DNA from: Deferribacter autotrophicus
Lineage (GTDB): Bacteria; Chrysiogenota; Deferribacteres; Deferribacterales; Deferribacteraceae
DNA: 64,000 bases
Direction: 5' to 3'
Assembly (NCBI RefSeq): GCF_008362905.1
Contig: NZ_VFJB01000006.1
Coordinates: 205,249 to 269,248, forward strand
Shown here: in pieces, positions 1 to 7,578 of the stretch
Position numbering within the stretch: the stretch's first letter is position 1
Layout of the letters: each line of letters opens with the position of its first letter
Program-made: the position numbers and the translations under genes
Notes under the pieces: generated by a model
Told to the model about the DNA's origin: nothing
What the model saw: the letters and a program-made list of their open reading frames with translations, nothing else
Database searches by the model: none

Positions 1-963
1 AGCTTTTCTGATATTTTCAGCAGGACATCTTGTAAGTTTTTCAACAACTTCAGGTTTAAACTGTTCAACAAACTCAACATATTTGTCGAATGAGTAAACA
101 TTTTTACCATCTGTAATACGTGTATGTGCATCAATGAATTTTTTATCATGCCAGTTGTTTTTAATAATTTCTCTAGCCATTGAGTGGAATACTGCGAGGT
201 CTGTCCCAGGATCCACTGGTAGCCAAAGGTCTGCAATTTTTGCAGTATTGGTTTTCCTTGGTTCACAAACGATGATTTTTACATCAGGATTTCTAAGTTT
301 ATGTCTCATTATACGTCTGAAAATAATAGGGTGACATTCACTGGTATTTGATCCAACAAGGAATATACATTTAGCATTTTCAATATCAGCGTAACTACCT
401 ACAGGTTCATCAGAACCAAAGGTTGTGATATATCCACCCACTGCACTTGCCATACAGAGCCTTGGGTTACCTTCTACCATGTTACTTCTAAATCCACCTT
501 TCCAAAGCTTGTTGAAGGTGTAACTTTCTTCTGTGGTACACTGACCAGAACCGTAGTAAGCTACAGAATCTTTTCCATATTTTTTGTGGAAATATTTAAA
601 TTTCTTAGCTACATAGTCAAGAGCTTCATCCCAGGAAACTCTTTTAAATTTTCCGTCTTTTTGCCTAATCATTGGATATTTAAGCCTGTCTGGGTGATAC
701 ATACATTTGTAAGCAAGAAAACCTTTCACACAAAGGAAACCGAAATTTGTTTTAGCTTCAGGATTTCCTTTAATGGCAACAACTTTTCCATCTTTAACAC
801 CAACATAAACTCCGCAACCAGTTCCACAAAAACGGCATGTACCTTTAACCCATTTATCAACAATTTCTTTTGATTCTACTTTTTTAGGTAATGAAAGACC
901 TATAGAAGCAGCTGTGGCTGATGCTATGGATAGTTTAATAAAATCCCTTCTACTTAATGACAT
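1..963 (-). CDS. napA: Periplasmic nitrate reductase catalytic subunit NapA, partial (C-terminus outside window)
   Basis: The first 321 codons of a molybdopterin oxidoreductase that reduces nitrate to nitrite in the periplasm. The start at 963 gives a twin-arginine signal (SRRDFIK) followed by a short hydrophobic stretch. A Cys-x2-Cys-x3-Cys pattern (CRFCGTGC) and a later Cys (FLCVKG) form the N-terminal [4Fe-4S] site. The motif NPRLCMASA matches the NapA family's Mo-coordinating cysteine, which argues for NapA over formate dehydrogenase (selenocysteine or Cys in another context). The gene is cut by the window edge. It lies 10 bases downstream of the tetraheme cytochrome at 974-1327 on the same strand, as in napM-napA arrangements. 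Confidence 0.93.
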   Translation of the reverse strand, partial: MSLSRRDFIKLSIASATAASIGLSLPKKVESKEIVDKWVKGTCRFCGTGCGVYVGVKDGKVVAIKGNPEAKTNFGFLCVKGFLAYKCMYHPDRLKYPMIRQKDGKFKRVSWDEALDYVAKKFKYFHKKYGKDSVAYYGSGQCTTEESYTFNKLWKGGFRSNMVEGNPRLCMASAVGGYITTFGSDEPVGSYADIENAKCIFLVGSNTSECHPIIFRRIMRHKLRNPDVKIIVCEPRKTNTAKIADLWLPVDPGTDLAVFHSMAREIIKNNWHDKKFIDAHTRITDGKNVYSFDKYVEFVEQFKPEVVEKLTRCPAENIRKA

Positions 964-973
964 AGTTTCCCTC

Positions 974-1327
974 CTATTTGTACTGATGAACTTTATGAAC
1001 TGTAAAACTGTGAGCTATGTGGCAGCTTGAGCAGGATTTGTCTTTGGCGAGGTTATTTTCAACTTGAATGGAGTGACAGCCGATACATGTTTCGTCTGCA
1101 GGTTTGGCTTTGAAGTTCTTTTCATCTCCGTGGCATACACCACATTCTACTCCAACAAGCCCGTGAGCACTTTGATTCCACTGCTTAACCACATCCGGTG
1201 TTACATCGGTGTGGCAGCTCAAACAGGTGGAATCTGCCATATCTTCCGGGTGTTGGTCTGAATAAACATTAAATACTAGTAAAATGGTAATAAGTAAAAA
1301 GGTCAAAATAAACACTTTTGTTTTCAT
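974..1327 (-). CDS. napM: Tetraheme c-type cytochrome, NapM-like electron donor to NapA
   Basis: A protein of 117 residues with an N-terminal signal peptide and four CxxCH heme sites (CLSCH, CGVCH, CIGCH, CSSCH). Small tetraheme NapM cytochromes accompany napA in Desulfovibrio and epsilonproteobacterial nap clusters and pass electrons to NapA. That role is inferred here from size, heme count and adjacency. I chose the ATG at 1327 because GGAGGT precedes it by four bases; an upstream in-frame ATG at 1339 would put the binding site inside the gene. It is transcribed divergently from the octaheme cytochrome gene at 1514. Confidence 0.82.
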   Translation of the reverse strand: MKTKVFILTFLLITILLVFNVYSDQHPEDMADSTCLSCHTDVTPDVVKQWNQSAHGLVGVECGVCHGDEKNFKAKPADETCIGCHSIQVENNLAKDKSCSSCHIAHSFTVHKVHQYK

Positions 1328-1364
1328 GGGCACCTCCAAATTAACGTTATTTGTAGTATGCTCT

Positions 1365-1460
1365 AAATGAAGTAAAAAAGAGTAAAAAGTGGTAAAGCTA
1401 TTGTAAAAAATGTAAAGAAAAAATTTAATGTTTTTACAACGAAATGAGAACTTTTACATT
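1365..1460. promoter_or_regulatory. Helically phased GTAAA repeats between napM and the octaheme cytochrome gene
   Basis: GTAAA occurs at 1372, 1382, 1392, 1403 and 1412, spaced 10, 10, 11 and 9 bases. Two reverse-complement TTTAC copies lie at 1433 and 1453, 20 bases apart. Spacing of about one helical turn puts all copies on one DNA face, as for cooperatively bound activators. The array lies between two divergent respiratory genes. The cognate regulator is not identifiable from sequence. Confidence 0.4.
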
Positions 1461-1513
1461 TTTTTTAGATGGTGAAAGATATATTTTGATTAGAATATTT
1501 TCAGGAGGTGTTT

Positions 1514-3109
1514 ATGCGTAAGTTAGTTCTTTTTTGTTTGTTTCTTTTATTTGTAAGTAGTGCCTTTGCCCTTGATATCAAAGGAATTAGCGTGGATGCT
1601 GAAAGTGCAAAGTGTATTACTTGTCACCAAGATATGAATATTGCCACAAAAGTTCATGATCAATGGGCAGAAAGTGCACACGCAAAGAACGGTGTTGGCT
1701 GTCTTGATTGTCACGAAGCTGAGCAGGGCGACTTTGATGCAATCAAACACTATGGTCAATTTGTAGCGACTCATCCAACTCCAAAAGATTGTGCTAAGTG
1801 TCACGAAGAAGAAGTTGAGCAGAATACCAAGAGTAAGCACGCTTATCCTTTCTGGCTTTATGCTCCAGCTGACAGAGCTGTTTTCGAGCCAATTGTTGGT
1901 ACAAAACAAGGTTGTGAACAGTGTCACAACGTATCAGCATTTTGGCCAGATGGTAGTGTGGGCGAGTGTGATGTATGTCACTCTAAACATACCTTCGATT
2001 TAGCTCAAGCTCACAATCCATATACTTGTGGTGAGTGTCACTTAGGTCCTGACCATCCACAAATCGAGATTTATATTGAGTCTAAGCATGGTAACATTTT
2101 TACTACAAGAATGGCTCAAGGTAAGTTGAATTTGGATTATAACACCAAGAAAACAGGTGATACTCCATTAGATTTCCCTGTATGTACAACATGTCATATG
2201 GATGCTATTAACGGATTGAACAGTACTCACAACGTAAGTGAAAGATTGTCCTGGGAATCTCAAGCACCATGGAGTTACAGAACAATCTGGTTTGAAGAAG
2301 AACTTGGTAGCTGGAAAGATAAGCAGGAAAGAATGAAAACTGCATGTAAAGCATGTCACGCTCCAAACTTCGTGGAAGATTACTTCCTTGTATATGACCT
2401 TGTAAACCTTCAGTACAACGAAATCAGAAGAGCTTTTGTTTACTGGACAAAACTTTACGAGAAAAAAGGTTTAATTAAGCCTCTTAAGGCTAAAACATCT
2501 AATGGTGATGTGAAAAAATTCTCTAATACTGTAATAAATGCTAGCTGGTATACAACAGCATCTGAAATTATGTACAATTCATGGCATCATGAAGGTAGAA
2601 GATTTAGAATGGGTGCTGGTATGCAAGGTGCTGACTATGTTCAGTGGCATGGTATCTGGGAGTTGCAGCACAACTTACAAGAGATGATTGCTTGGGGTGC
2701 TGAGCATGGTGTAGAAGAGGCTAAGAAAATTTATGAAAGTGATAGCCCAACTAAATTCTATCCATACAAACTCTATGACTTCCCTGGTGGATTATACGGA
2801 CTTTACACAGAAGAGCAGTATTCTGTTCCTGCGCTTTACAAACTTATTCCAAATTATTGGGAAATGGTGAAGGCTAATGTTGAGCAAGCATACAAGAAAG
2901 GATTCTTGACTAAAGCAGAGTGGGAAAGATGGCTTGAAAGGTACAACAACAGAGATAAATATCTTGGTAAGAAATTCGGTAAGCATAAAATATTCGAAGA
3001 TTACAAAAAGAGAAAGGCTAAAGAGCTTAATTTGAAAGATAAAAATTCTGCTCTTTACAAAACAATCAAAATAGGTTTACCTTCACCAGCAATAACTGAT
3101 GTAAAATAA
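1514..3109 (+). CDS. hao: Octaheme c-type cytochrome of the hydroxylamine oxidoreductase (HAO) family
   Basis: A secreted cytochrome of 531 residues with a signal peptide ending near SSAFA and exactly eight CxxCH motifs (CITCH, CLDCH, CAKCH, CEQCH, CDVCH, CGECH, CTTCH, CKACH). The long heme-free C-terminal half, including the WHHEGRRFRMGAG and YVQWHG segments, is typical of HAO-family proteins. It has no CxxCK site, so it is not NrfA. In non-nitrifying anaerobes these enzymes are proposed to reduce nitrite to hydroxylamine. The position between napA and hcp supports that direction. I chose ATG 1514 over GTG 1508 because AGGAGG ends five bases before it. Whether the catalytic cross-link tyrosine is present needs an alignment. 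Confidence 0.85.
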   Translation: MRKLVLFCLFLLFVSSAFALDIKGISVDAESAKCITCHQDMNIATKVHDQWAESAHAKNGVGCLDCHEAEQGDFDAIKHYGQFVATHPTPKDCAKCHEEEVEQNTKSKHAYPFWLYAPADRAVFEPIVGTKQGCEQCHNVSAFWPDGSVGECDVCHSKHTFDLAQAHNPYTCGECHLGPDHPQIEIYIESKHGNIFTTRMAQGKLNLDYNTKKTGDTPLDFPVCTTCHMDAINGLNSTHNVSERLSWESQAPWSYRTIWFEEELGSWKDKQERMKTACKACHAPNFVEDYFLVYDLVNLQYNEIRRAFVYWTKLYEKKGLIKPLKAKTSNGDVKKFSNTVINASWYTTASEIMYNSWHHEGRRFRMGAGMQGADYVQWHGIWELQHNLQEMIAWGAEHGVEEAKKIYESDSPTKFYPYKLYDFPGGLYGLYTEEQYSVPALYKLIPNYWEMVKANVEQAYKKGFLTKAEWERWLERYNNRDKYLGKKFGKHKIFEDYKKRKAKELNLKDKNSALYKTIKIGLPSPAITDVK

Positions 3110-3117
3110 GAGATTTA

Positions 3118-3146
3118 GGGGAGAGCTGATGCTCTCCCTATTTTTA
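3118..3146 (+). terminator. Rho-independent terminator after the octaheme cytochrome gene
   Basis: GGGAGAGC and GCTCTCCC form a perfect 8-bp stem around a TGAT loop, followed by TATTTTTAT. It starts nine bases after the stop codon. Confidence 0.8.
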
Positions 3147-3171
3147 TGATTAACTGATTAAAGGTGTGAAA

Positions 3172-3675
3172 ATGAGAAAAAAATTTTTTTATATTTGTTT
3201 AGCTCTTTTAATTTTTAGTGTTAATTTATTTGCTCAGGTAGTGGCAAAAATTGATGACTTTAAGATTACTGATGATGTTTTGAAAAAATATGTAGATGAA
3301 GTTGCAGGGGAAAAATATAAGAATTATTTGAAGTCTGATTCCGGTAAAAGAAAGTTAGCAGAATATTATATCAATAGGTATGTGTTATTAAAATATGCAA
3401 AAGAAATTTATAAAGAGGAAGATTTAAAGAAATTAAAGCAATCTCATCCAGAACTTGATACTGATACACTTTACTTATTACATCTTATAGATGAAAAGAT
3501 TAACAAACAGATAAAAATCGATGATAAAGAATTGGAAAAATTTATGAAATCTAATGGCATAAGTAATAAAAACAGCGCTTATGCAAATTTGTTAACAATC
3601 AAAAGAAAGAAGATGCTGGATGATTTGTTGAATAAACTTAAACAAGAACATAATATAGTTTTTAATATAAATTAA
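3172..3675 (+). CDS. Secreted SurA N-terminal-like protein without a PPIase domain
   Basis: A protein of 167 residues with a clear signal peptide (hydrophobic stretch, then LFAQ). The next segment, VVAKIDDFKITDDVLKKYV, matches the start of SurA/PpiC chaperones ('VAxVNGxxIT'). The rest is lysine-rich and helical, and no parvulin domain is present. Such proteins usually assist periplasmic folding. A link to maturation of the neighbouring cytochromes is only a guess from position. I chose ATG 3172 because AAAGGTG lies six to seven bases upstream; GTG 3166 is also in frame. The gene is bracketed by terminators, so it is probably expressed alone. Confidence 0.6.
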   Translation: MRKKFFYICLALLIFSVNLFAQVVAKIDDFKITDDVLKKYVDEVAGEKYKNYLKSDSGKRKLAEYYINRYVLLKYAKEIYKEEDLKKLKQSHPELDTDTLYLLHLIDEKINKQIKIDDKELEKFMKSNGISNKNSAYANLLTIKRKKMLDDLLNKLKQEHNIVFNIN

Positions 3676-3681
3676 TACAGC

Positions 3682-3710
3682 AAAAGCCGGGGTTTCCCCG
3701 GCTTTTTTTT
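3682..3710 (+). terminator. Rho-independent terminator
   Basis: GCCGGGG-TTT-CCCCGGC is a perfect 7-bp GC-rich stem, flanked by A residues upstream and eight T residues downstream. Confidence 0.92.
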
Positions 3711-3740
3711 ATATTTAATCCGGAGAAAATTTATCTTTTT

Positions 3741-3781
3741 TTGACTCAAATCAATTATATTATGTTATAATTATCTATATA
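3741..3781 (+). promoter_or_regulatory. hcp promoter with an FNR/HcpR-type operator near -41
   Basis: TTGACTCAAATCAA at 3741-3754 has the CRP/FNR-family form TTGAx-N4-xTCAA. Its left half matches the HcpR/NnrR style (TTGAC) and its right half the FNR style (ATCAA). TATATA at 3776-3781 is a plausible -10 element. The predicted start near 3788 would put the site centre close to -41, the usual class II activator position. An alternative sigma-70 reading pairs TTGACT with TATAAT at 3766 but needs a 19-base spacer. Confidence 0.55.
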
Positions 3782-3816
3782 TAAAATCATCAAAACTAAA
3801 TAAGGAGGTAAAACGT

Positions 3817-5448
3817 ATGTTTTGTTATCAGTGTAGTGAGGCTTTGAAAAATCAAGGTTGTACTGTAAGAGGTGTTTGTGGGAAGGATGATGAAGTAGCA
3901 AGTTTACAGGATCTTTTAATTTATTCTGCAAAAGGGTTAGGTTATCTTCTCAATGAGGGAAGAAAAAAAGGTATTAAAAATGAGAAAGCTGATCTGTTTG
4001 TACTTGAAGCGCTTTTTGCTACAATTACTAATGTTAACTTTGATCCTCAGAGATTTGTTGATTATGTCAATCAATCAATAGAAATCAGAAATGAATTGAT
4101 TGATCAGATTAAACCTGAGGGTAATTTGCCAGATGCAGCTACATTCAAAGTAAATGGTAAAGAGGATATGCTTGCTAAAGCGGCTGCAGTTGGGATACTC
4201 TCAGAGGAGAATGAAGATATCAGATCTTTGAATGAACTTCTCATTTATGGTTTGAAAGGTATTGCAGCTTATGCTGATCATGCTTATGTGTTGAATCACA
4301 AAAGTGAAGAGATTTTTGAGTTCGTAGATTTTGCTCTTGCTGAAACGTTGAGAAAAGATATCTCTGCTGATGAACTTATCAATCTTGTTTTGAAAGCAGG
4401 TGATGTAGCAGTTAAGACGATGGAGTTGCTTGATAAAGCAAATACTTCAAGATACGGCAACCCTGAAGTTACAAAAGTGTATACAGGACTTGAAGAAGGT
4501 CCAGCTATCCTTGTAAGTGGTCACGATTTGCTTGACCTTGAAGAGTTGCTCAAGCAAACAGAGGGTACAGGCGTAAATGTTTATACTCATGGTGAAATGC
4601 TTCCAGCCCATGCTTATCCTGAGTTTAAAAAGTATAAACATCTTAAAGGAAACTTTGGTACAGCCTGGTTTAATCAGATTCATGAGTTTCCTGAATTTAA
4701 CGGTGCAATTCTTTTCACAACAAACTGTATTGTTCCACCAAAGGATTCTTATTTTGACAGACTTTTCACAACAGGGCTTGTGGGCTGGCCAGGTGTGCCA
4801 CACATCCCAAACAGAACAGATGGAAAACCTAAAGATTTTACACCTGTAATTGAAAAGGCAAAAGCTCTTGGCGGATTGAAGCCGAAAGAAGGTAAATATA
4901 TAACAATTGGTTTTGCTCATGAACAGGTAATGCAAGTTGCTGATAAAGTAATTGAAGCAGTTAAATCTGGTAAGATTAAGAGATTTATAGTTATGGCAGG
5001 TTGTGACGGTAGACTTAAAAAGCGTGAGTATTACACTGAAGTTGCTAAAAAATTGCCTCAAGATACTGTAATCTTGACAGCTGGTTGTGCTAAATACAGA
5101 TATAATATGCTGGATCTTGGTGATATTGATGGTATTCCAAGAATTCTTGATGCTGGTCAGTGTAATGATAGTTATTCTTTGGCTTATATTGCATTGAAGT
5201 TGAAAGAAGCTTTTGGACTTGATGATATAAATGATTTACCAATTTCTTACGATATTGCATGGTATGAGCAGAAGGCTGTGGCTGTGCTTCTTGCACTTCT
5301 TGCTCTTGGTGTAAAAGGTATCAGGCTTGGGCCAGTTCTTCCTGCGTTCCTTTCACCAAATGTAGCTAAGGTACTTGTGGAAAACTTTGATATCAAACCA
5401 ATAGGTGATGTAGATTCAGATATTGAAGCAATGCTTCAAGGAAAATAA
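3817..5448 (+). CDS. hcp: Hydroxylamine reductase (hybrid cluster protein), class I
   Basis: A 543-residue hybrid cluster protein that reduces hydroxylamine to ammonia (and acts on NO in some bacteria), in the cytoplasm. The N-terminal cysteines C3, C6, C15 and C21 give C-x2-C-x8-C-x5-C, the class I pattern of strict anaerobes. The hybrid-cluster ligands are visible in order: H236, E260, C304, C396, C424, C449 and E484. Their spacing agrees with the well-studied Desulfovibrio protein. AAGGAGG precedes the ATG. It lies downstream of the nitrate reductase and HAO-family genes, has its own putative FNR/HcpR operator, and ends at a bidirectional terminator. Confidence 0.96.
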   Translation: MFCYQCSEALKNQGCTVRGVCGKDDEVASLQDLLIYSAKGLGYLLNEGRKKGIKNEKADLFVLEALFATITNVNFDPQRFVDYVNQSIEIRNELIDQIKPEGNLPDAATFKVNGKEDMLAKAAAVGILSEENEDIRSLNELLIYGLKGIAAYADHAYVLNHKSEEIFEFVDFALAETLRKDISADELINLVLKAGDVAVKTMELLDKANTSRYGNPEVTKVYTGLEEGPAILVSGHDLLDLEELLKQTEGTGVNVYTHGEMLPAHAYPEFKKYKHLKGNFGTAWFNQIHEFPEFNGAILFTTNCIVPPKDSYFDRLFTTGLVGWPGVPHIPNRTDGKPKDFTPVIEKAKALGGLKPKEGKYITIGFAHEQVMQVADKVIEAVKSGKIKRFIVMAGCDGRLKKREYYTEVAKKLPQDTVILTAGCAKYRYNMLDLGDIDGIPRILDAGQCNDSYSLAYIALKLKEAFGLDDINDLPISYDIAWYEQKAVAVLLALLALGVKGIRLGPVLPAFLSPNVAKVLVENFDIKPIGDVDSDIEAMLQGK

Positions 5449-5475
5449 AAAAGCGGGGAATTTCCCCGCTTTTTA
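5447..5475. terminator. Bidirectional terminator between hcp and the multiheme cytochrome gene
   Basis: AAAAAGCGGGGAA and TTCCCCGCTTTTT are complementary around a minimal loop. The run of A on one side and T on the other serves both convergent genes. Confidence 0.88.
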
Positions 5476-7395
5476 TTTGAATGATTCTAATAATTTTTTT
5501 GCCGTTTCAATATTGTGAGGAAGAATTTTTCTAATTTTCTCTAATTCAGAGACTTTAGTTTTATCTTTCTTGAATTTCATTTTTAATGTGTGAATTTTTG
5601 CATATAGTAGATTATATTCATTGAGAGTATTTTCATATTTTTGCTCATCAAAAGGTATTGAAAAATCTATTCCTTTTACATCCCAAGCATTTTTCACATA
5701 AACAAAAGGTGCAAAATCATCTATATGTCTACCTTTTACAGGAATAATCTCACTATATTTAAAATCGCCAAACTCTATCCCATTTTTACCAGCTTTGATA
5801 ACATAAGAGCCATAGAAAGGTTTTTTTACATCTGTTTTTACAGTGTAGGCAAACCAACTTGTTGCAATTTGTTCATGGCTTGAATGACAACTGTTGCAAT
5901 TTCTCCCTTTACCTATTGCATGTGACATTTTATCCATTTGAATCCAAGCAAGCATATTATCGTTGTTTTTTAATCCCTTAAAAATTCCTGTTATTATATA
6001 CATATCATTAACTTCATCAGGTTTTCTTTCTATTACAAATTCTTTAGGTTCACCAATTTCTGTTTTACCTTTAACAATAGTTTTTTTGATTTCTCTGACC
6101 ATGAGTCCAGTTTTTTCTACATTACCTTTAATGTTCATAACAGCCATAGGGTATGGTTTGACAGGAATCCATTTTCCAGTAGCCGGATGCTTAACTAAGG
6201 TTGGTATACTTCTTACGCCATAGTACTGTTTATGTTTTGCAAAGTAATTGAACTGACCTTCTGAAATACCGGGGCCCCAGAAAGTAAACTGATAAGCACC
6301 TACTTCTTGAATATGACAGGATGAACAGTCAACATTTTTATGGTTATTACTTGTTTTTACTGCCTCAACAATTTCAGCGTGGCATTTTGAACATGATTCT
6401 TTAGCATCAATTGAAGCCAAATGCCCATAGCTATGATTTTTCATCTTATGACAGTCTGTACAGTTTATATTATTCTTAGAATGAACATCAGCAGGTAATT
6501 CTCCATATGGAAATGCAAATTCTTCACGCATATACCCAGCTCCCCTTCTTCGATCCATAGGCCCAGCATGACAAATTGTTCCTTTCCCGCTACCGTAACA
6601 ACTTAGATTTTCTACTTTCTTAGTGAAAATGTGTCTCGCTTTAGATTTTTTATAACCTTCATAGTGACAATCATTACAACTTGCGTGACATTTATTGCAC
6701 CCTCTATTTTTCCCATCATTCATCAATTGGGTAAAATCTTTTGTACATTCATTTTTTATCTGTTCATAATTGTCTCCCCACCATACTCCGCAATTTTGTG
6801 GCCCAGGAGGATTTTTTCTCCAGTTTGTAAAAGCTCTCTGATATTTATTTAATCCCATTCCAGATTTATTATAGTCAGTAAATTCCTGTTCATGGCATTT
6901 TCCACAAGTTTCTTTAGCAATTTTAGGTGAATAAGCAAAAGTTTTTGGATCGTGATCGTGATAGAAAAGTTGCATTAATTTTTTAATTCCATATTTTTGC
7001 TTAGCTTCATTAGTTGGTTTTCTCAGTAATAGTTTTGTCCTATTTTTACCTTTTGGTTGGATAGGATCATAATTTGTTACTTCTCTTCCTATTGCTTCAT
7101 ATTTGTGTTTTTTTCCGATTGCAGCATAAAATGGTCTTGGCATACCTTTATGGGCTTCATTTTTATCCATAGTTTGATTGTTACCCAGGTGGCAATCAAC
7201 ACATGTTGGGGCACCTTCCATATTTACTTCTTTGTCAACTTCTACCGGATCAAGATACATTTGGGGAGATCCAAGTTTTTCTAACAATTTCTTGTCTGAA
7301 TGACATTTAACACAGGTAGAATCTGGATCGTAACCATATGATAATGTGGCAAAAGTTACAATAAATAAAATTAAAAAAAACAACGATTTCTTCAT
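5473..7395 (-). CDS. Secreted multiheme c-type cytochrome (9 CxxCH sites plus a possible CX8CH site)
   Basis: A protein of 640 residues with a signal peptide (LFFLILFIVTFATLSYGY) and nine canonical heme sites: CVKCH, CVDCH, CGKCH, CNKCH, CNDCH, CTDCH, CSKCH, CSSCH and CNSCH. An additional CYGSGKGTICH segment may be an expanded CX8CH heme site. The hemes lie in residues 20-380 and near 520, with a lysine-rich C-terminus. It should act in the periplasm, but I cannot assign a substrate; a tetrathionate/nitrite-type octaheme reductase relative or an electron-transfer protein are both possible. ATG 7395 has GGAGG eight bases upstream. A sigma-54 promoter and paired palindromes precede it, next to the NtrC-type regulator gene. 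Confidence 0.75.
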   Translation of the reverse strand: MKKSLFFLILFIVTFATLSYGYDPDSTCVKCHSDKKLLEKLGSPQMYLDPVEVDKEVNMEGAPTCVDCHLGNNQTMDKNEAHKGMPRPFYAAIGKKHKYEAIGREVTNYDPIQPKGKNRTKLLLRKPTNEAKQKYGIKKLMQLFYHDHDPKTFAYSPKIAKETCGKCHEQEFTDYNKSGMGLNKYQRAFTNWRKNPPGPQNCGVWWGDNYEQIKNECTKDFTQLMNDGKNRGCNKCHASCNDCHYEGYKKSKARHIFTKKVENLSCYGSGKGTICHAGPMDRRRGAGYMREEFAFPYGELPADVHSKNNINCTDCHKMKNHSYGHLASIDAKESCSKCHAEIVEAVKTSNNHKNVDCSSCHIQEVGAYQFTFWGPGISEGQFNYFAKHKQYYGVRSIPTLVKHPATGKWIPVKPYPMAVMNIKGNVEKTGLMVREIKKTIVKGKTEIGEPKEFVIERKPDEVNDMYIITGIFKGLKNNDNMLAWIQMDKMSHAIGKGRNCNSCHSSHEQIATSWFAYTVKTDVKKPFYGSYVIKAGKNGIEFGDFKYSEIIPVKGRHIDDFAPFVYVKNAWDVKGIDFSIPFDEQKYENTLNEYNLLYAKIHTLKMKFKKDKTKVSELEKIRKILPHNIETAKKLLESFK

Positions 7396-7434
7396 AATAA
7401 TTTACCTCCTTTCAAATTAATTTATCTTTTTAAA

Positions 7435-7449
7435 GCAATAAAAATGCCA
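7435..7449 (-). promoter_or_regulatory. Sigma-54 promoter of the multiheme cytochrome gene
   Basis: On the minus strand the sequence reads TGGC-ATTTTTA-TTGC, with the exact -24/-12 spacing of a sigma-54 promoter. Transcription would start near 7423, leaving a leader of about 28 bases before the ATG at 7395. The neighbouring gene encodes a sigma-54-dependent activator. Confidence 0.82.
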
Positions 7450-7527
7450 TATTGATTTTTATTTTGAAATTTAGAAAGTTAATAATGACAACAAGTTATA
7501 AGAGGTGGATTTTGGTGTTGTTATTTT

Positions 7528-7567
7528 GTGTTGCAATTTGCAAAATGAGTGTTGCAAATTGCAACAC
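7528..7567. promoter_or_regulatory. Paired palindromic activator sites upstream of the sigma-54 promoter
   Basis: Two dyads share the core TTGCAA-W-TTGCAA. One lies at 7531-7543; the other is the perfect 19-base palindrome GTGTTGCAAATTGCAACAC at 7549-7567. Their centres are 21 bases apart, two helical turns, and about 90-115 bases upstream of the -12/-24 element. This is the usual layout of an enhancer bound by an NtrC-type dimer pair. The adjacent regulator is the obvious candidate. Confidence 0.72.
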
Positions 7568-7578
7568 AAAGAATAAGT

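Noticed and set aside
1514..3109. Octaheme cytochrome as NrfA nitrite reductase
   Set aside because: NrfA is pentaheme with a CxxCK catalytic site; here there are eight CxxCH sites and no CxxCK.
4447..5061. A 204-codon frame antisense to hcp
   Set aside because: Shadow of a strongly conserved gene; composition is cysteine- and phenylalanine-rich, and it has no start signal.
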